Source: Mytilisepta virgata (lineage: Eukaryota; Mollusca; Bivalvia; Mytilida; Mytilidae). From it: 64,000 nucleotides of DNA. Shown here piece by piece: positions 1 to 12,382 of the stretch. Position 1 is the stretch's first letter, and every line of letters starts with the position of its first letter. Below the pieces are notes generated by a model that saw only the letters and a program-made list of their open reading frames with translations, ran no database searches and was not told the origin of the DNA. The stretch is from assembly GCA_028015205.1 (NCBI GenBank), contig CM051513.1, forward strand, positions 44,706,841 to 44,770,840, given 5' to 3'. The translations under genes were made by a program, and so were the position numbers.

Positions 1-667
1 ACCCATACTGAAGAGAAATCCAATCAAGAAATGAACTGTCTCTGAAATTATATGGACAAAAATGTTGATTTTTTATTCTAGTCTCTGACAGTGTTTATAT
101 ATGTTGTGTATAAGTCTACACATTATATATAAAGTTCAGTTTATTGTTGAGTGATTTAATTCTATAAAGTATAGACTAATTTATACAGGTCTTAAATTCA
201 TGGCTTTTGATTGTCTCTGCAAAGGTTTGACGGGAAAAAAAGATATACTCAGTGTTTTAATATCTTCATGCAAATTCTGATAAAAAAAAAGAATTTGCCT
301 ACCAGTCATCATGGGTCGGGTTTGGGCAAACTGAAATATTTTTAATTGTAGCCTGAGCACTGGTTAATTTCATGAAATCTGCATATATAGTGCATTTAGA
401 GTTGGTATCTTAATTGTTATTTTGGCGTTGAATATAACAGATAAATGTCTTAGGCAGCCAAATAGGTATTTCAGATAATTTATTTTCGAACTTCTCAGAG
501 TTTACAGTATTGTGTGAAGGAAGTTAACTTGACTACAAAGTGTATTTCAAATATTCGTAACGTTGTGGGTTATTATGTTCTATCAATAAACAAAGAAGAC
601 AAAAATGTGCTTAAAATACTATAATTATACTAATAAACTATACAAAAAGATTTAAAACTATCACAGT
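1..667. other. AT-rich stretch, no gene seen
   Basis: I see no open frame with protein-like composition and no recognisable repeat here. It is the 3' flank of the decayed minus-strand gene that follows; AATAAA-like strings occur near 590 but none can be assigned. Confidence 0.5.
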
Positions 668-2220
668 TTACTCATCGTCATCTAAATCCTCATTATCACT
701 ATCATTTTGGTCTATTTGTACATTTTCAACATCATCAGGCTCAAAAAGAATTTGGCCATTGCGTTCATGATATAACAAATTTACAAAATTATTCCGTAAT
801 TCACCAACAAAAGTATATAGTTTTGGTGTCAACACCCGATATCCAGATTGTCGAAGTGGATGGTCATGTTGAACATGATGTTGTACTGACGAAGCAGGTC
901 TATCGACGTGTTCATTCCAATATAATATTGCTATTCCCAATTTAATTTCATACATTAAACTGTGATAATGTAACCTTTTATCCACATGTTCCAAAATTAT
1001 GAGTGTCACGACAATGTGTATACTTTCTGGATGCTTGTAAATGTAAAGGGATCTTATAGTGTTCCTTAGTAACAACTCAGCTGTTGGATCCCGAATAATG
1101 TCCCATAACGGCACATAGTTGTTCTGTCTACACATAGAAGTTTGATGACAGTTTCGAAGATCTTGTTTGTAATGGTCCACAATGGAATCAAGTGTACGCA
1201 CTTATTGATCAGCATTTCCATTACAGTTCTTCATTGGCCAATAAACATGAGTGTTAACACCGGCAGACCTGTCTCTTAGTTCAGGATGCCATGTCCTTCC
1301 ACTGTTTTTCCTAGTTCCCTTTGTAATCTTAGCCATATTCCTGCACACTTCCTTGGCACAATGCAAGTGTTATATTACTCTAATACATCTGGTTGGGTTT
1401 GCGTCAAATATTTACTCACAGATGCATTTCTATCATGTGAATGCACATTCACTTTTACACTTTTCCTTTGGAAATCTTTATATAACTTTTCTGTTCCGTC
1501 AGTTTCATGTCTCTGGGAACTCCTTTCCTGATTTTTAGTAACATGACTATATCCTATTACTTTGCGAGTGAGGTTTCCCAGTGCAATGACATCAGTATGA
1601 AAACTTCTTCCTTGAAGCATGTCTTGCATCGGTATGTTAATTTCATCGTCACTGTAAGAGTTTTTATCCTTTTCCTCTTCCAAAGCATCGTCAATGCCTT
1701 TGTCACGCAGTGATATCACCACCTGTCTGTGCGTCAAATTTTTTTTTTCACGGAATCGTTTCAGAGCAAATCCAATATTAGCAAAAGTACTAAATCGTCC
1801 GAATTGGGCAGGAAGCATCCGAGCGCAGAGATATGAATGAATCAACTTATAATTCACTGTAAAATCCTGTCTTAGTGCAGAGGAGGAATGGCAGAAAATC
1901 GGAAAGATTTGCACTGGTTTTACAACTTGTCTGGCAACAAAAAGATCTTGGTCATCCTATCCACTCTGATTATTTTGGTTCATTCTTTCTTCTGGTTTTT
2001 TAATTTAATAGTTCTGGTTGTAAAAGTCCATCAAAATGTTCAAAATGTCCATATTACATTTGACTTTCATTTTCTTCGTTATGTCCTCATATTTTTCATC
2101 AAATGTTAACTTCTGCGATTCGGTGTCAAAATTATAATCTATTGATCTCCGAGGTTTTCTAACATATTAGTATGCCTTCAATTCTCCATTTGAAAGTCTC
2201 TTTCGATTTAAATACTCCAT
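668..2220 (-). pseudogene. decayed intronless gene of unknown family
   Basis: A minus-strand frame starts at an ATG at 2220 (MEYLNRKR) and stays protein-like to about 1375, interrupted by in-frame stops at 2169-2167 (TAA), 2007-2005 (TAA) and one TAG a little further on. After a frame change near 1200-1370 a second block (1201-668) ends in an acidic tail (SDNEDLDDDE). The blocks share the same charged, Asn/Asp-rich composition, so I read them as one broken single-exon gene of roughly 500 residues. I do not recognise a domain. Absence of introns plus several breaks suggests an old transposon gene or a processed copy. That the two blocks belong together is inference. Confidence 0.4.
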
Positions 2221-4045
2221 ATTTATAATATTACTTAGTACATTCATATTGGTAGCTATCTTGGTCCGTGTTGAATACAGCAACAAAACACTGTTTGATT
2301 TGAAATTGAAAGAATATAGGCGCATCAATAAGCAAACCAATGAAATTCAAAGTTTAAAAATCACACGACTTTAGTGAATGACATGGACCAATCAAATTAG
2401 ATTTAAATTTGAATAGTAGGGGCAAAAATTAATAGACCAATCAAATTCAAACTACCTAGACCACCCGGGCACCGAGGCCCCAACAGAGTAATTGAAATAT
2501 GGATTTAATGTGAAACAAGTTTCAGAAGGTGAAGGTTATGGCTTGAATTTGCAGATAAAAACTTTTTTTTTTATTTTGTCATGATTCTTTGCAAATATTT
2601 TATCCCCCAAAAAAAATTTGCTACTCTAGACTGATATTTTAAGCCATTGATGAGAGAACCTGACATTCATGCATAATATTTCTCTCAACCGGTTTTACAT
2701 GTTTGTTTAATTTAACCAATTAGGTTATTGTGGTTTCACACAAAGTTGTGATAATAATGTTTATATAGTAAAATCTTTCAATAAGTATGAGATTTGTTTT
2801 TTGCTGGTTTATAGCAGTGTAAATGTATTAAAGGTTTATCAGCATATCTCTGCATATTAAACAGACATTAAATTCAAAGTTTGTATTGTTATACATAATA
2901 GTGCAAGAACTTTAGTTACATCTCATTTCCTTAAACGTTTGAGCTATGCTGTCATGGAAAAACGTGTGGTGCAAGACTTAGCAGACTTGCTAAATGAGAC
3001 ATCAATCACAACCTCCATTCGAAATTAGATCACACAAAGACTCCACCACACCATACGACCCAAGTTCAACATGTGAACGAAGGTTCACATTGTATGACAA
3101 TTTGTGTACTTCTATCATCTTAAAAGTTTAAGCCACTTGATATCTGTGAAATAAGGAGATATGGGGTAAATGCAAATGATACATCAATCACAATTTCCAG
3201 TTGATGAAAAAAAGTCACATCAAGATGTATGGCAAATAGTGTACATTTATCATCTAGTTATATAATAAAACATTGACAATAACATATCAACACAAATAAA
3301 CAAAAATCAGAGAAAGAAAACTTTTACAAGAACAATTCTGTTAAAACTCAGAACTTCCTATGGGAGAAGAATTTCTTTTTCAAATTAAGGGTTCCAAAAT
3401 GACTTCAAGATGAGGAGAAACCATAGAATGAATCCTTCCACCCTATCCAATTTTTATTTACTTCTTTAATAAGAAAATTATTAGTGCTGTTAGGCTTATT
3501 GGAGTAGTAACAAAGTATACTGTATGTGCTGTACAGTATGACAAAGTATGCTGTTAGCTAGTTCAAACAGTAACGATGCTATCAGTTTTAACCACTGTAC
3601 AGTATGCTTTTAGCTTATTAACACAGTTCTCAAATATCTCCGGATGTGCCACCCTGAATCATTTTGCATCATCAGCAGCATCCATCTTGACAATATTCCT
3701 TAACAAATTTGAGTTTTTAAAAGTCTTAAGTAGAAAAGAATGGCACCGTCCCAGGTACTGAAAAGTTGGGCATTGGTTTCAACATTTTAGCGTTATTTTA
3801 ACCAGGCGGCTACACCTCATGTTTTATATCTTGACCTAATGACGTCGTAGAACAATTGCTTTGTTAATTGTGACGCCATTCTTTTTCTTTTGTACTTAAA
3901 TGTTAAAAAAAAAAAAATTATTTTGATTAATTATTTTTAGTGAAGTTATTTAGTGTATAATTGTATTTCATATGTGTGTTGTGTTTATTTAATTTGTATG
4001 CCATCTTATATGCTGATAAAGTAATTATATTATATATTTTTTTTA
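2221..4045. other. AT-rich intergenic stretch
   Basis: No coding frame that looks real on either strand. Short open frames (for example near 3576-3761) lack a recognisable domain and fit chance. There is some local repetition of short motifs around 2990-3240. Confidence 0.5.
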
Positions 4046-4455
4046 CGTTTACTAGGCACCTGTGATGGATCACAGGGGCTCAACCCATAGAGCTGTCTAG
4101 CGCGTCCCCAGGTGGCGGATAGGGGAGACCCTCTCGTTGGGGGGTTGTCAGGTCATAATACGGAAAGCCTGACCGCGGACCATAGTGGGTAACGTGTTTG
4201 GAGAATGCCACACTCCCTGCACGCTAAAGACCCCTTCTGTAGTTTTCGAAAAAGAGTAGGCTGATGGCCGCCACAGAAGGCTAAATTATCCGACCCTACC
4301 CAACCATCCTCCTTTTACAGTGGCAGTCAAAATTGGTTCCCCTTTGTGTCCCATCCCACCCCTAATTGAATTGTTTGATAAATTGAACTGTGGTTCTCGT
4401 CCTGAAGATGCATGAAATATTTGCCACTGGACGTTAAGCAACAATCAATCAATCA
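4046..4455 (+). repeat. SINE / non-LTR tail-like dispersed repeat, copy 1
   Basis: A GC-richer block stands out from its AT-rich surroundings. It ends in GGACGTTAAGCAACAATC followed by a short (AATC)n tail, the kind of 3' end seen on many invertebrate non-LTR retrotransposons and SINEs. The first ~240 bp reappear at 47085-47325 (shared strings include CATAGAGCTG, TAGCGCGTCCC and AATGCCACACTCCCTGCACG). Two dispersed copies plus a simple-repeat tail support a retroposed element. The exact family is not determined. Confidence 0.6.
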
Positions 4456-4646
4456 ATTTTACGTTTAGATTCAATCCTAAACAAAACACAAAAGTAGTGA
4501 AGATGGACGAAAGACTAACCAAAACAGAAAACAGAAGTGAAGATCAGAGAAGGTAATAATTATTTGATAACTTGTTATTAACAAATTTCTTCTTTATGAT
4601 TCAAAACAATTGCTAGTGATCCTATTGATTTTAACCTCTATATTGA

Positions 4647-4649
<3 letters not shown>

Positions 4650-4699
<50 letters not shown>
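4650..4699. repeat. (TA)n microsatellite
   Basis: About 50 bp of uninterrupted TA dinucleotides. Open frames that cross it (YIYIYI) are artefacts of the repeat. Confidence 0.9.
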
Positions 4700-4702
<3 letters not shown>

Positions 4703-4958
4703 CAAAAGGGACTAGTCAGAAAATCTATATTAATTTATTCTGTAGAGCTAATTGCTTTTTTGTTTTATATTTTCAGACCGTCGGAAATTGACATTTAAAG
4801 TAGTCTTCAGGACATTGTTACTAAAAGGATTGAGAATTTAAGTGTTAAAACATTATATGACTTGCACGTTATTAGACTCAAAGAAGAAAAACTTCGAGAA
4901 GAAATTTAATTCAAAAGACAGGTAAAAGCGTATCTTTTGAGAGAAGAAATGGAAAACC

Positions 4959-5230
4959 AATGAGGCCGCCCCTCGGAAATTGTGATGTTTTGGGAGAATT
5001 TTATGGAACAAAATGTGGCCACGAATGGATACAAATTCTAGGAGGATGCTTTGAAATTTTGAGGAAATGCGGAGTGTGTTTATTATGTGTCAAATAGAAT
5101 AAATGAGGCCGCCCCTTGTAAAATTGTGATGACGTTTAAGGAGATCTATGGAAAAAATGAGGCCACGAATAGTTAAAAATTCTAGGACGATACTTCAAAT
5201 GTGGTGTGTATGTGTGTGTGTTTATTATGT
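4959..5230. repeat. diverged tandem duplication, ~142 bp period
   Basis: Two consecutive units begin AATGAGGCCGCCCC (4959 and about 5101) and share AATTGTGATG, GGCCACGAAT, AAATTCTAGGA and TGTTTATTATGTGTCA in the same order. They differ by many substitutions and small indels, so the duplication is old. No function is suggested. Confidence 0.7.
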
Positions 5231-5472
5231 GTCATTTTATTTATATGTTAAGCAAATAGAATAACAATTTTAAAATTGAAAGTTTAAGAGTTTTTATTTG
5301 TATGATACATAGTCAAGTTTTATTGAATATTCTCGACACGATACAAAACAAGGAATTCACACACACAGAGAAATACATACATTGATTTCACAAAATCTGG
5401 AGGAAAATACATAAATATATACATTTACAGTTTGTTAAAAAGGAAATTATTTTATTTCACTGTCATCGTCTT

Positions 5473-5904
5473 TCAACTTCTCTGATACATAGCCCTTGTT
5501 ATGTGTTGTATGATAGATGTTAGGTAGTTCCACTGGCTCCATGATGATGATATTCCTTTAATAGTTGGTTTGTTGGCCAGGAATTAGCGAATGTCTACGA
5601 TTGTTCTGCTGTTATATTCACAAACAGTTAAGATGAATTCACCACGCAGACGAAAATGTTTGATATAAGAACACAATGACTGGTTAAAATTAAGATTTTT
5701 CTCAGTTGTAATGTAGTTAGATATGTTTGTGTTTTGTTTGGATGTTATATATAAACTACTAGTTATCCATAAAGTAGAGGCTGTAAAGATCAATATCACT
5801 ATTACTCCAGTCCATTTCAGTACGTTTATATGAATTTCGTATTGATAGTACATGTCCGACAAACTAGATGTGATGCTTTTCCCTGGTAAAGTAAAAGAGG
5901 ACAT
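5473..5904 (-). pseudogene. single-pass membrane protein with PC4-like C-terminal domain (broken), copy A
   Basis: ATG at 5904. A cytosolic N-terminus of about 30 residues is followed by a hydrophobic segment (roughly residues 32-54, WTGVIVILIFTASTLWI), then a lumenal or extracellular part with Asn-rich possible glycosylation sites, then a region resembling half of a PC4/p15 fold (TVCEYNSRTIVDIR). A TAA at 5586-5584 interrupts it. The same frame then continues with FLANKPTIKGI and QWNYLTSIIQHI, the second half of the PC4-like pattern, to 5473. The paralogue at 43915-44414 has the same layout. The PC4-like assignment rests on the pattern Y-G-x-RIDV, PT-x-G and QW-x2-L. The stop may be a real mutation or a sequencing error. 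Confidence 0.55.
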
Positions 5905-7078
5905 AGAATTGATTCATGTATGGGACATGATTGACGTAAAATATATCTAACTGAATTACAACCTTTTCCCTTTCAATTCATAAATGTATATAGACTTACC
6001 CATTAATTACAACAATATTAAAAGACAGTAAAATGCCATTTGTGTATTGGTTAATTGCTTTTTCATCCATGAGTGATTACAACAACTGTAAAAATCAATG
6101 ATTTCTGGATTTATTTTCAAATGGACCACTATTCATATTAAAGGTATATAGAAGGAAATGTACATGGGGGTTAAATCATATTTAGGTTAAGTATATATCA
6201 GATACATGTGTCCCCTCAGGTATTGTCTATATAATGGATCTATGAAAGTTATAATCTGAAAATTGAATGTGAATGACCTTGTAGGGGTTATATAAAGGTC
6301 ACCCCCATGTCGGGTTATAGAAAGTTCAGCCATCAGGTACAGGTTATGTAATGCTGACCAAAACTTGGGGGTTATAATCTATCGTTAGGGGGGTACAGAA
6401 CCCCCTGTAGTAGTGAGGACCTTTCACAGGGATGATTCTACCATTCCTGTATGGCCGCTTGGCGGCCCTAAAAAAATTGTGACAAAATTATAATTCCCCT
6501 AAGAAAATTATCAGTATTTCAGGAAATTCTTAGCAGTCAGAAATTGACTTGTAATTAGAAGCGCAAATTCTTGATCACTTGAGCGCTTTAATCGTGTTAT
6601 GAGGCGCTGCAGTTTAAGGAGTTTAATCTGTTATAGCTGAAATTAATAACGCAGATTTTGAACAGTAAACAAACGGTAAGGACTTTATTGAATCCCAACA
6701 GGAAAATTTTAACTTGTAAATACTTCTTGTCTATGTATTGTAGAAGCGAAAATTGATCGTGCATTAATGCACACTGACAGTGTTCTGCAGAATTTCCCGT
6801 TCTGATTATTAATTTCATAGTAGTTAGCTGACATCAGAATTATGACAGCCTTTTGCAGTTTAAAGAATTTTTTATTCTAAATATTTTGAAAAAGTTCAGT
6901 TAGCTGACAAAACTATACATTTTAACAGGAATACAAAAAGAGGAACATTTTTCAAAATATCATTCAAATCTTAATAGTACCATGATTGTTGTTTATTATC
7001 TTGCTGCTGTCGGTTCACAATTTTCCCCAATTTTCCGGAAAATTCCCAATTTGATAGTTTGGGGACCCATTTAAAAAC
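5905..7078. other. no clear gene
   Basis: Around 6190-6420 there are repeated CCCC and GGTTATA strings (GGGGGTTATAATC, AGGGGGGTACAG), possibly an eroded transposon end, but I cannot pair it with another end. The rest is AT-rich without recognisable content. Confidence 0.35.
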
Positions 7079-7396
7079 ATGTGGAATCATCCGTTTCATC
7101 ATGTTTCAGATGAAAGGATTGGTAGTGTGTTGGAAAACGAAACTGCAAAAATGATGGCAAATAAAAATTTCAAAAAACCTGGGGACGTTTGTAAAAGACT
7201 AAAATACAAACCAAACACAGAAGCCAGAGAAGAGGCGAGAAAGAAAAGGCAGGAATTAGCAAGAACACTCAAGGACAAAGTGCCGTTTCCGAATACAGAG
7301 GGCGCGGTAATGGTGCCACGGGACCATGAGGCTCGTATTTTTAAAATGCCGGACAGAAAAGGAGGCCAGGTGTTACTGTTAAAGAAGCCTGGGTGA
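7079..7396 (+). CDS. small basic protein, unrecognised
   Basis: An ATG-initiated open frame of 105 codons with strongly protein-like, Lys/Arg/Glu-rich composition, including an alternating charged stretch (EAREEARKKRQELARTLKDK) that predicts a helix. Codon usage is less AT-biased than the surroundings. No signal peptide or membrane segment. It may be a complete small gene or one exon; I see no clear acceptor just upstream. I do not recognise the family. A Lys/Gly-rich C-terminus (DRKGGQVLLLKKPG) is the other visible feature. Confidence 0.4.
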   Translation: MWNHPFHHVSDERIGSVLENETAKMMANKNFKKPGDVCKRLKYKPNTEAREEARKKRQELARTLKDKVPFPNTEGAVMVPRDHEARIFKMPDRKGGQVLLLKKPG

Positions 7397-9989
7397 TAAT
7401 AGACTTGTTCGTGTCTCTAGTCTTTATTGAATTGTATACTGTTGGGAAGTTTTTATTTATGTTATTTTTCTTTAAGTGCTAATTTATTTCTGTTTAGTCA
7501 TGGTGCACCATCGTTTATAAGAAAAAAATGTATTATTTTGCAAATACTTTTATTCTTAAAGTGGGGGAATGCAACGATTTCACTTTAATTAATTACTATT
7601 ATCTCTCTTTGAATCAGATATGTTTTGTTTTAAATCAACCTACAAGTTTACTTTTGATAAAGTTTTGAGAAAAAGATATATGTTGCTAATTTGACAGTAG
7701 TCGTATGATTAAATTTAAATATTTTAATGAAAGAAAAGTCAATTAAAATATATCATTTTGCTAAATGAAATTAACAACACACTCCGGTATGTTTGAAGCA
7801 TATGAAAATATATACCTATAAGTTTACAAACTAATTTGTTTTCGGACCAGTAGCTAATGTAGGCTCGCTTATGTTTTCATATTTACTAGTGAAATGAAGA
7901 CTTTAACTCTTGTAGACCAAGCAGACTTTCAAAACTTCATTAATTTATTCTGAATATTTTATAAAGCTTTTTCATTGGATAAAATATGTAGGTCAATTTT
8001 TAAATAGGTTTTAAATCCTATAATTCCACCACAGCGTGTTCTTTTCAAGGTCATTACCTGGGTCTTCCCAATTATATGTCTTGAAATGTAAGTACTTATA
8101 GATTTGTTATATTCAAAGGTATAGGGTTACTTTTAAGGATAAATCTTTGTGCAATATTTTTTTGAAATTAAATTTACAGTAATCTGTTGATTTTTATTTT
8201 GGTATTGAAACTTTGATAATATTTACATCTGTTGAATTTGAATGAATTGTGGATACTGCGTTATTCTGTAGTCTGTTATAAATATGTTGAAGTTATATAA
8301 ATTATAAAACTTAAAGTATTTTCTTTCATTTACAGTGCCGTAACTTGATTCCCAGTGAACGAACTTTTCAGATCAGTAATGTCTCTAAATAGATTGTGAA
8401 TTATGATATGATACTGTTGTTCTGTTGAAATACTAGTAAGCATTTTAGTATTTAAGTTGAGTTGGTCTGCAAGTCCTATGCATGAAATATAGTTGCAGGT
8501 AGTATTATTGTTCAGAATTAAAAGGAGACTGAGGCTCGGGCGAATACTGTTACATAATATTTCAGTGTAACCTGTATTATGGATTTTTATGCATAATCTG
8601 TTCGAACTTATAATTTTCCATCATGCAGCAACAGTTTTGTTTAAACAATTAACACAGATCGTTAAAATAGAAACAAATTAGAACAGAACATCGTTTCAAA
8701 TTTTTGCCGTTCATGACTCCTGAAAAAGTACCACAATGTCTTCAAATAAAACTCGCACCCCAATTACCTGATGTTGAATACTGCGTTTTAAGTGTTGAAT
8801 TTTATCCGCTGTAACGATATTGGTATATTTTTAGCATACGCGTCACGTGAAAGCTGTGTAGTATTGCCATGTAGCTGAATGACGTCTCGATACACATGTG
8901 CCTAAACTCTGATTATTTGTCTTATTGATTCCCACTTACGACATTATGGGCGAGTTTGGATGAAACCCGAGATCGATCTCGGGTTACCCGGGTTCCATCT
9001 GAACCACAAGGGTATGTGCTAAAAAAAGTAACACATGCCCAGCTTTCCCGTCTATTCTAAAATCAAAGATAAGAAAATTGATAATTATACGGACCGTTAA
9101 GATCTATCATTTACCACAGCTTGATCTTTGCTGTAGTGAAAATTATCTATACAACTCAGTGGCAAATCAAACTCATGGTTCAGTAATTGCCAGATGTTCT
9201 GTGTTTGGGGAATGATATGCAAGATTTGGGTCAAGTTGCTTTGGTTTATAACAACATTTTAACAGTTTATGCTCGAGACCATACATTAGAGAAAAATATT
9301 TAGTTTCTATATAATTTTTCTAATTTTTCTTTTTTGAGAAATCGCGATGTACATTTTGTCTCGGCCATATTGTTTACTTTGATCGGTCATGACAACGATT
9401 TAATCTATGTAATAAATGGTGTTTTTTTAATATTTTAGTTATTTCGTGAAAACATTTAAATCTTCTTGAAAAAATAATTTGTATGTAGATTTTAAATTAA
9501 AAAAGGAACAAAAGAAAGCATTAAATGTTCTTGTTTTTCTTTCTCTTAAAGAGATTATAAAATGCAATGTATATATCTGGAAATCGATCAATTATTTTTT
9601 ACCGGCAAAGCAAGATTTTGGCGTCTTTTCATTTAAAATTGTTGTTCATGTTTGTATATCCGTCAATTATTTGCGGTATAAATTGAATAAATATGTAAAT
9701 AATTTATCATGAAAGGGTAAAATGTCCGAATTAAACGCTTGACCTATAATAAATGTTTCTCCGATGAGCATATTATAGTGTTTGCGGATTGTTTTGAAAC
9801 GCGAGAATAAAACTTTGTTAAAACAGTCTGTGGGTTTTGTATAGATTTAGGAAACATTAGAATGACATTTTAGTATTTCTATCATGTCTATATTAAAAAA
9901 AAATAAATGAAACATTGTTACTTGTCTGGTTCCCTGATATAATACTATTATCAGCTAGCCTACAAATGTGTAACTGGGTTCAGTTTGTT
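7397..9989. other. AT-rich intergenic stretch with one perfect palindrome
   Basis: No convincing gene. A 22-bp perfect palindrome centred on ATCGAT lies at 8964-8985 (each arm AACCCGAGATC), followed closely by ACCCGGGT. The rest is low-complexity AT-rich sequence. Confidence 0.5.
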
Positions 9990-9995
9990 TACATA
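9990..9995. repeat. target-site duplication of outer element, left
   Basis: TACATA directly precedes the left inverted repeat and recurs right after the right one (40344-40349). Because the sequence around it is symmetric (TTACATAA), the duplication can also be read as 4 or 8 bp. Six bp is the usual length for Polintons. Confidence 0.75.
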
Positions 9996-10268
9996 ACTAC
10001 ATTAGGGGTCTGATAGGGGTCCTATGATATTTCCTTATATGACTTATATAAGCATATATAGAAGAGTGTCCTATCGTTATAATATACATATGGCTAACGC
10101 TTAAATATAACAAAGAACCCCTTTATTAGAAATTCACGAGGGGGTCCTATGTTATATGATCCTTTACTTCATATAAGATATAGGACACTTATATAATAAT
10201 ATATATGAGGGTCCTTTAGATGTAAACAATATACCTATTGCTTAATCTTTAAATGTATGTTGAAATCC
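9996..10268 (+). repeat. left terminal inverted repeat of the Polinton
   Basis: Begins ACTACATTAGGGGTCTGATA and pairs with the reverse complement of 40100-40343 through to GTTGAAATCC. The repeat has many GGTCCTATnnnATAT modules. Small indels make the left copy slightly longer than the right. Confidence 0.9.
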
Positions 10269-10349
10269 TTTCTTTAATATAAAGACTTTATTGGTGTCCG
10301 ATATCTACTTATAAGTGTATATACTGAAAGCGCTAGACCGTAATAAACC

Positions 10350-10355
10350 CAGCAG
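10350..10355. repeat. 6-bp target-site duplication of nested transposon, left
   Basis: CAGCAG sits immediately before the inverted end TATGGAACGCC and is repeated at 22517-22522 immediately after the other end. Six bp is the duplication length reported for IS3EU transposons. Confidence 0.85.
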
Positions 10356-10915
10356 TATGGAACGCCGTAGCTGCCTTATGTGTACTTGTTTTTAGATACG
10401 CTTATACTTTTCAATATATGCACATAGTTTTTCTATATATGCACATACTTTTTCTATATATGCACATAGTTTACTTTATATGCACATAGTTTTTCTATAT
10501 ATGCACATAGTTTTACTATATATGCACATACTTTTTCTCTATATGCACATAGTTTACTTTATATGCACATAGTTTTTCTATATATGCACATAGTTTACTT
10601 TATATGCACATAGTTTTTCTATATATGCACATAGTTTACTTTATATGCACATAGTTTTTCTATATATGCACATAGTTTACTTTATATGCACATAGTTTTT
10701 CTATATATGCACATAGTTTACTTTATATGCACATAGTTTTTCTATATATGCACATACTTTTTCTATATATGCACATAGTTTACTTTATATGCACATAGTT
10801 TTACTATATATGCACATACTTTTTCTCTATACGCACATACTTGTTCTCTATATGCACATAGTTTACTTTATATGCACATAGTTTTTCTCTATATGCGCAT
10901 AGTTTACTATGTATA
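10356..10915 (+). repeat. left long inverted end with TATGCACATA minisatellite
   Basis: About 50 bp of unique terminal sequence are followed by roughly sixteen tandem units of about 32-34 bp, each containing TATATGCACATAG. The same unit in opposite orientation forms the right end (22004-22516). Arrays of short inverted motifs inside long terminal repeats are likely transposase binding sites (inference). TATGCACATA is itself nearly palindromic. Confidence 0.85.
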
Positions 10916-11029
10916 CACATCGTTCTCCGTGTGTATACTTTTCCCTTATTTTCTTGATAGTTCTTCAAGGATATACTTGTATTCAATATACTTTACTATT
11001 TCCTGATTGAAGGAATCCTGGGTACCGTA

Positions 11030-12382
11030 ATGGTAAATAAAATGGCAGAGCCACTGATGCTGACTGTTTTAAGGAAAGTGGGATTGCAAGAAGTTTACGA
11101 AAGTTTTGAACGGGAAGCTATAACTCCTGATATAATAAGTCTGCTTTCAAAACAAAATTTGCAGTTTTTAGGTATTCCAAACGCAACCGACATGATGAGA
11201 TTGCGGGCAGAATGTGTAAAATATGGAAAATCCAAACCACAGAAAATAGGAGGATACTCTGGAGCACCAAAATTTGATATTGATAAATTAACATTAGACA
11301 GTTTGTTAGATTGTGGATTCCAAATATCCGATATTGCAAAACTTTTGTTAGTATCAGAGCGCACAATATATCGCCGAATGGCTCAGTTTGGATTGTCAAA
11401 ACAAGGCTTTTCAGAAATAGACGATGGTGATCTGGAAAGAGTAGTTTCGGAAACCATTAAAGATTTCCCAATGTGTGGCGAGCAAATGCTTCGACAACTG
11501 TTAAGAACGAAGGGTTTAAAAATACAACGATGGCGACTAAGGGACTGCATTCATGAAATAGATTCGTCTGGAGTTCGAGCAAGGAAAGCTGGTCGTCTCC
11601 ATCGGAGAACTTATAACGTAATGGCCCCTAACCATTTGTGGCACATAGACACCAACCATAAACTAATTCGATGGAGGTTTGTAATAATTGGTGGCATTGA
11701 CGGGTTTAGTAGGATGATTATGTTTCTTTCGTGTAATGACAATAACACTTCTAAAACTGTTTTGGAAAGCTTCCTCACCGGTGTTGATAATTATGGCATA
11801 CCATTAAAAGTAAGATCCGACAAGGGACGGGAAAATGTTTCTGTAGCAGATTTTATGCTGACGGAACGAGGTGAAAGCGGCATGATCACAGGTCCCAGTA
11901 CACATAATCAACGGATCGAAAGACTCTGGAGGGACATTTTTGAAGGCGTCTTGTGCTATTTTTATAATCTTTTCTACTACATGGAGGATCATGATATCCT
12001 TGACCCCTTAAACGATCTACATTTGGCAGCGCTGCACTATAATTTCAAGGATGAAATTAACAGAAGACTGAATGTGTGGTCTACAGCATGGGGTTGTCAC
12101 AGAATAAGGACCGTTAAGGCTACTCCCCTGCAGCTTTGGGGCTCAGGGCAAGTTCAGAACCCAGTTGGCATGCAAATGAATGAGACGGAATTACCAGAAT
12201 TAGGAGTTGGAGAACAGAACAATGAAGCTACCAGAGATGGAGAAAGGCCAATATTTCAACCCTTAAATCTTATAAATGAACAATGTAGGGAGATCCTAAA
12301 TAATGAATTGAATCGAACAGGCGAGAACTTTGGTATTGATGACTATTTAAAGTCTTTGGAGATCATTTCGGCAAATAATTAA
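11030..12382 (+). CDS. DDE transposase with N-terminal SAM-like domain (IS3EU-like)
   Basis: Intact 450-codon frame; the ATG at 11030 or the in-frame ATG at 11042 (MAEPLML) could start it. Residues about 5-65 look like a SAM domain, about 87-120 like a helix-turn-helix (DIAKLLLVSERTIYRRM), and about 195-350 form an RNase H-fold integrase core. Candidate catalytic residues are D207 (LWHIDTNHK), D264 (RSDKGREN) and E297 (NQRIERLWRD), with 32 residues between the last two. The product should cut and join the TATGGAACG ends of this element in the nucleus. It starts about 115 bp inside the left repeat array, which probably carries its promoter. No break is visible. Confidence 0.85.
   Translation: MVNKMAEPLMLTVLRKVGLQEVYESFEREAITPDIISLLSKQNLQFLGIPNATDMMRLRAECVKYGKSKPQKIGGYSGAPKFDIDKLTLDSLLDCGFQISDIAKLLLVSERTIYRRMAQFGLSKQGFSEIDDGDLERVVSETIKDFPMCGEQMLRQLLRTKGLKIQRWRLRDCIHEIDSSGVRARKAGRLHRRTYNVMAPNHLWHIDTNHKLIRWRFVIIGGIDGFSRMIMFLSCNDNNTSKTVLESFLTGVDNYGIPLKVRSDKGRENVSVADFMLTERGESGMITGPSTHNQRIERLWRDIFEGVLCYFYNLFYYMEDHDILDPLNDLHLAALHYNFKDEINRRLNVWSTAWGCHRIRTVKATPLQLWGSGQVQNPVGMQMNETELPELGVGEQNNEATRDGERPIFQPLNLINEQCREILNNELNRTGENFGIDDYLKSLEIISANN

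Noticed and set aside
4610..4798. Open frame with a YIYIYI stretch
   Set aside because: Artefact of the (TA)n microsatellite; the same applies at 52,412 and 56,693.
9479..9712. 77-codon frame in the left flank
   Set aside because: No ATG at the start, AT-driven composition, nothing recognisable.
10395..10915. Regularly repeated ~33-bp units that could suggest a CRISPR array
   Set aside because: Units abut without unique spacers, the genome is eukaryotic, and the same array recurs inverted at the other end of a transposon.
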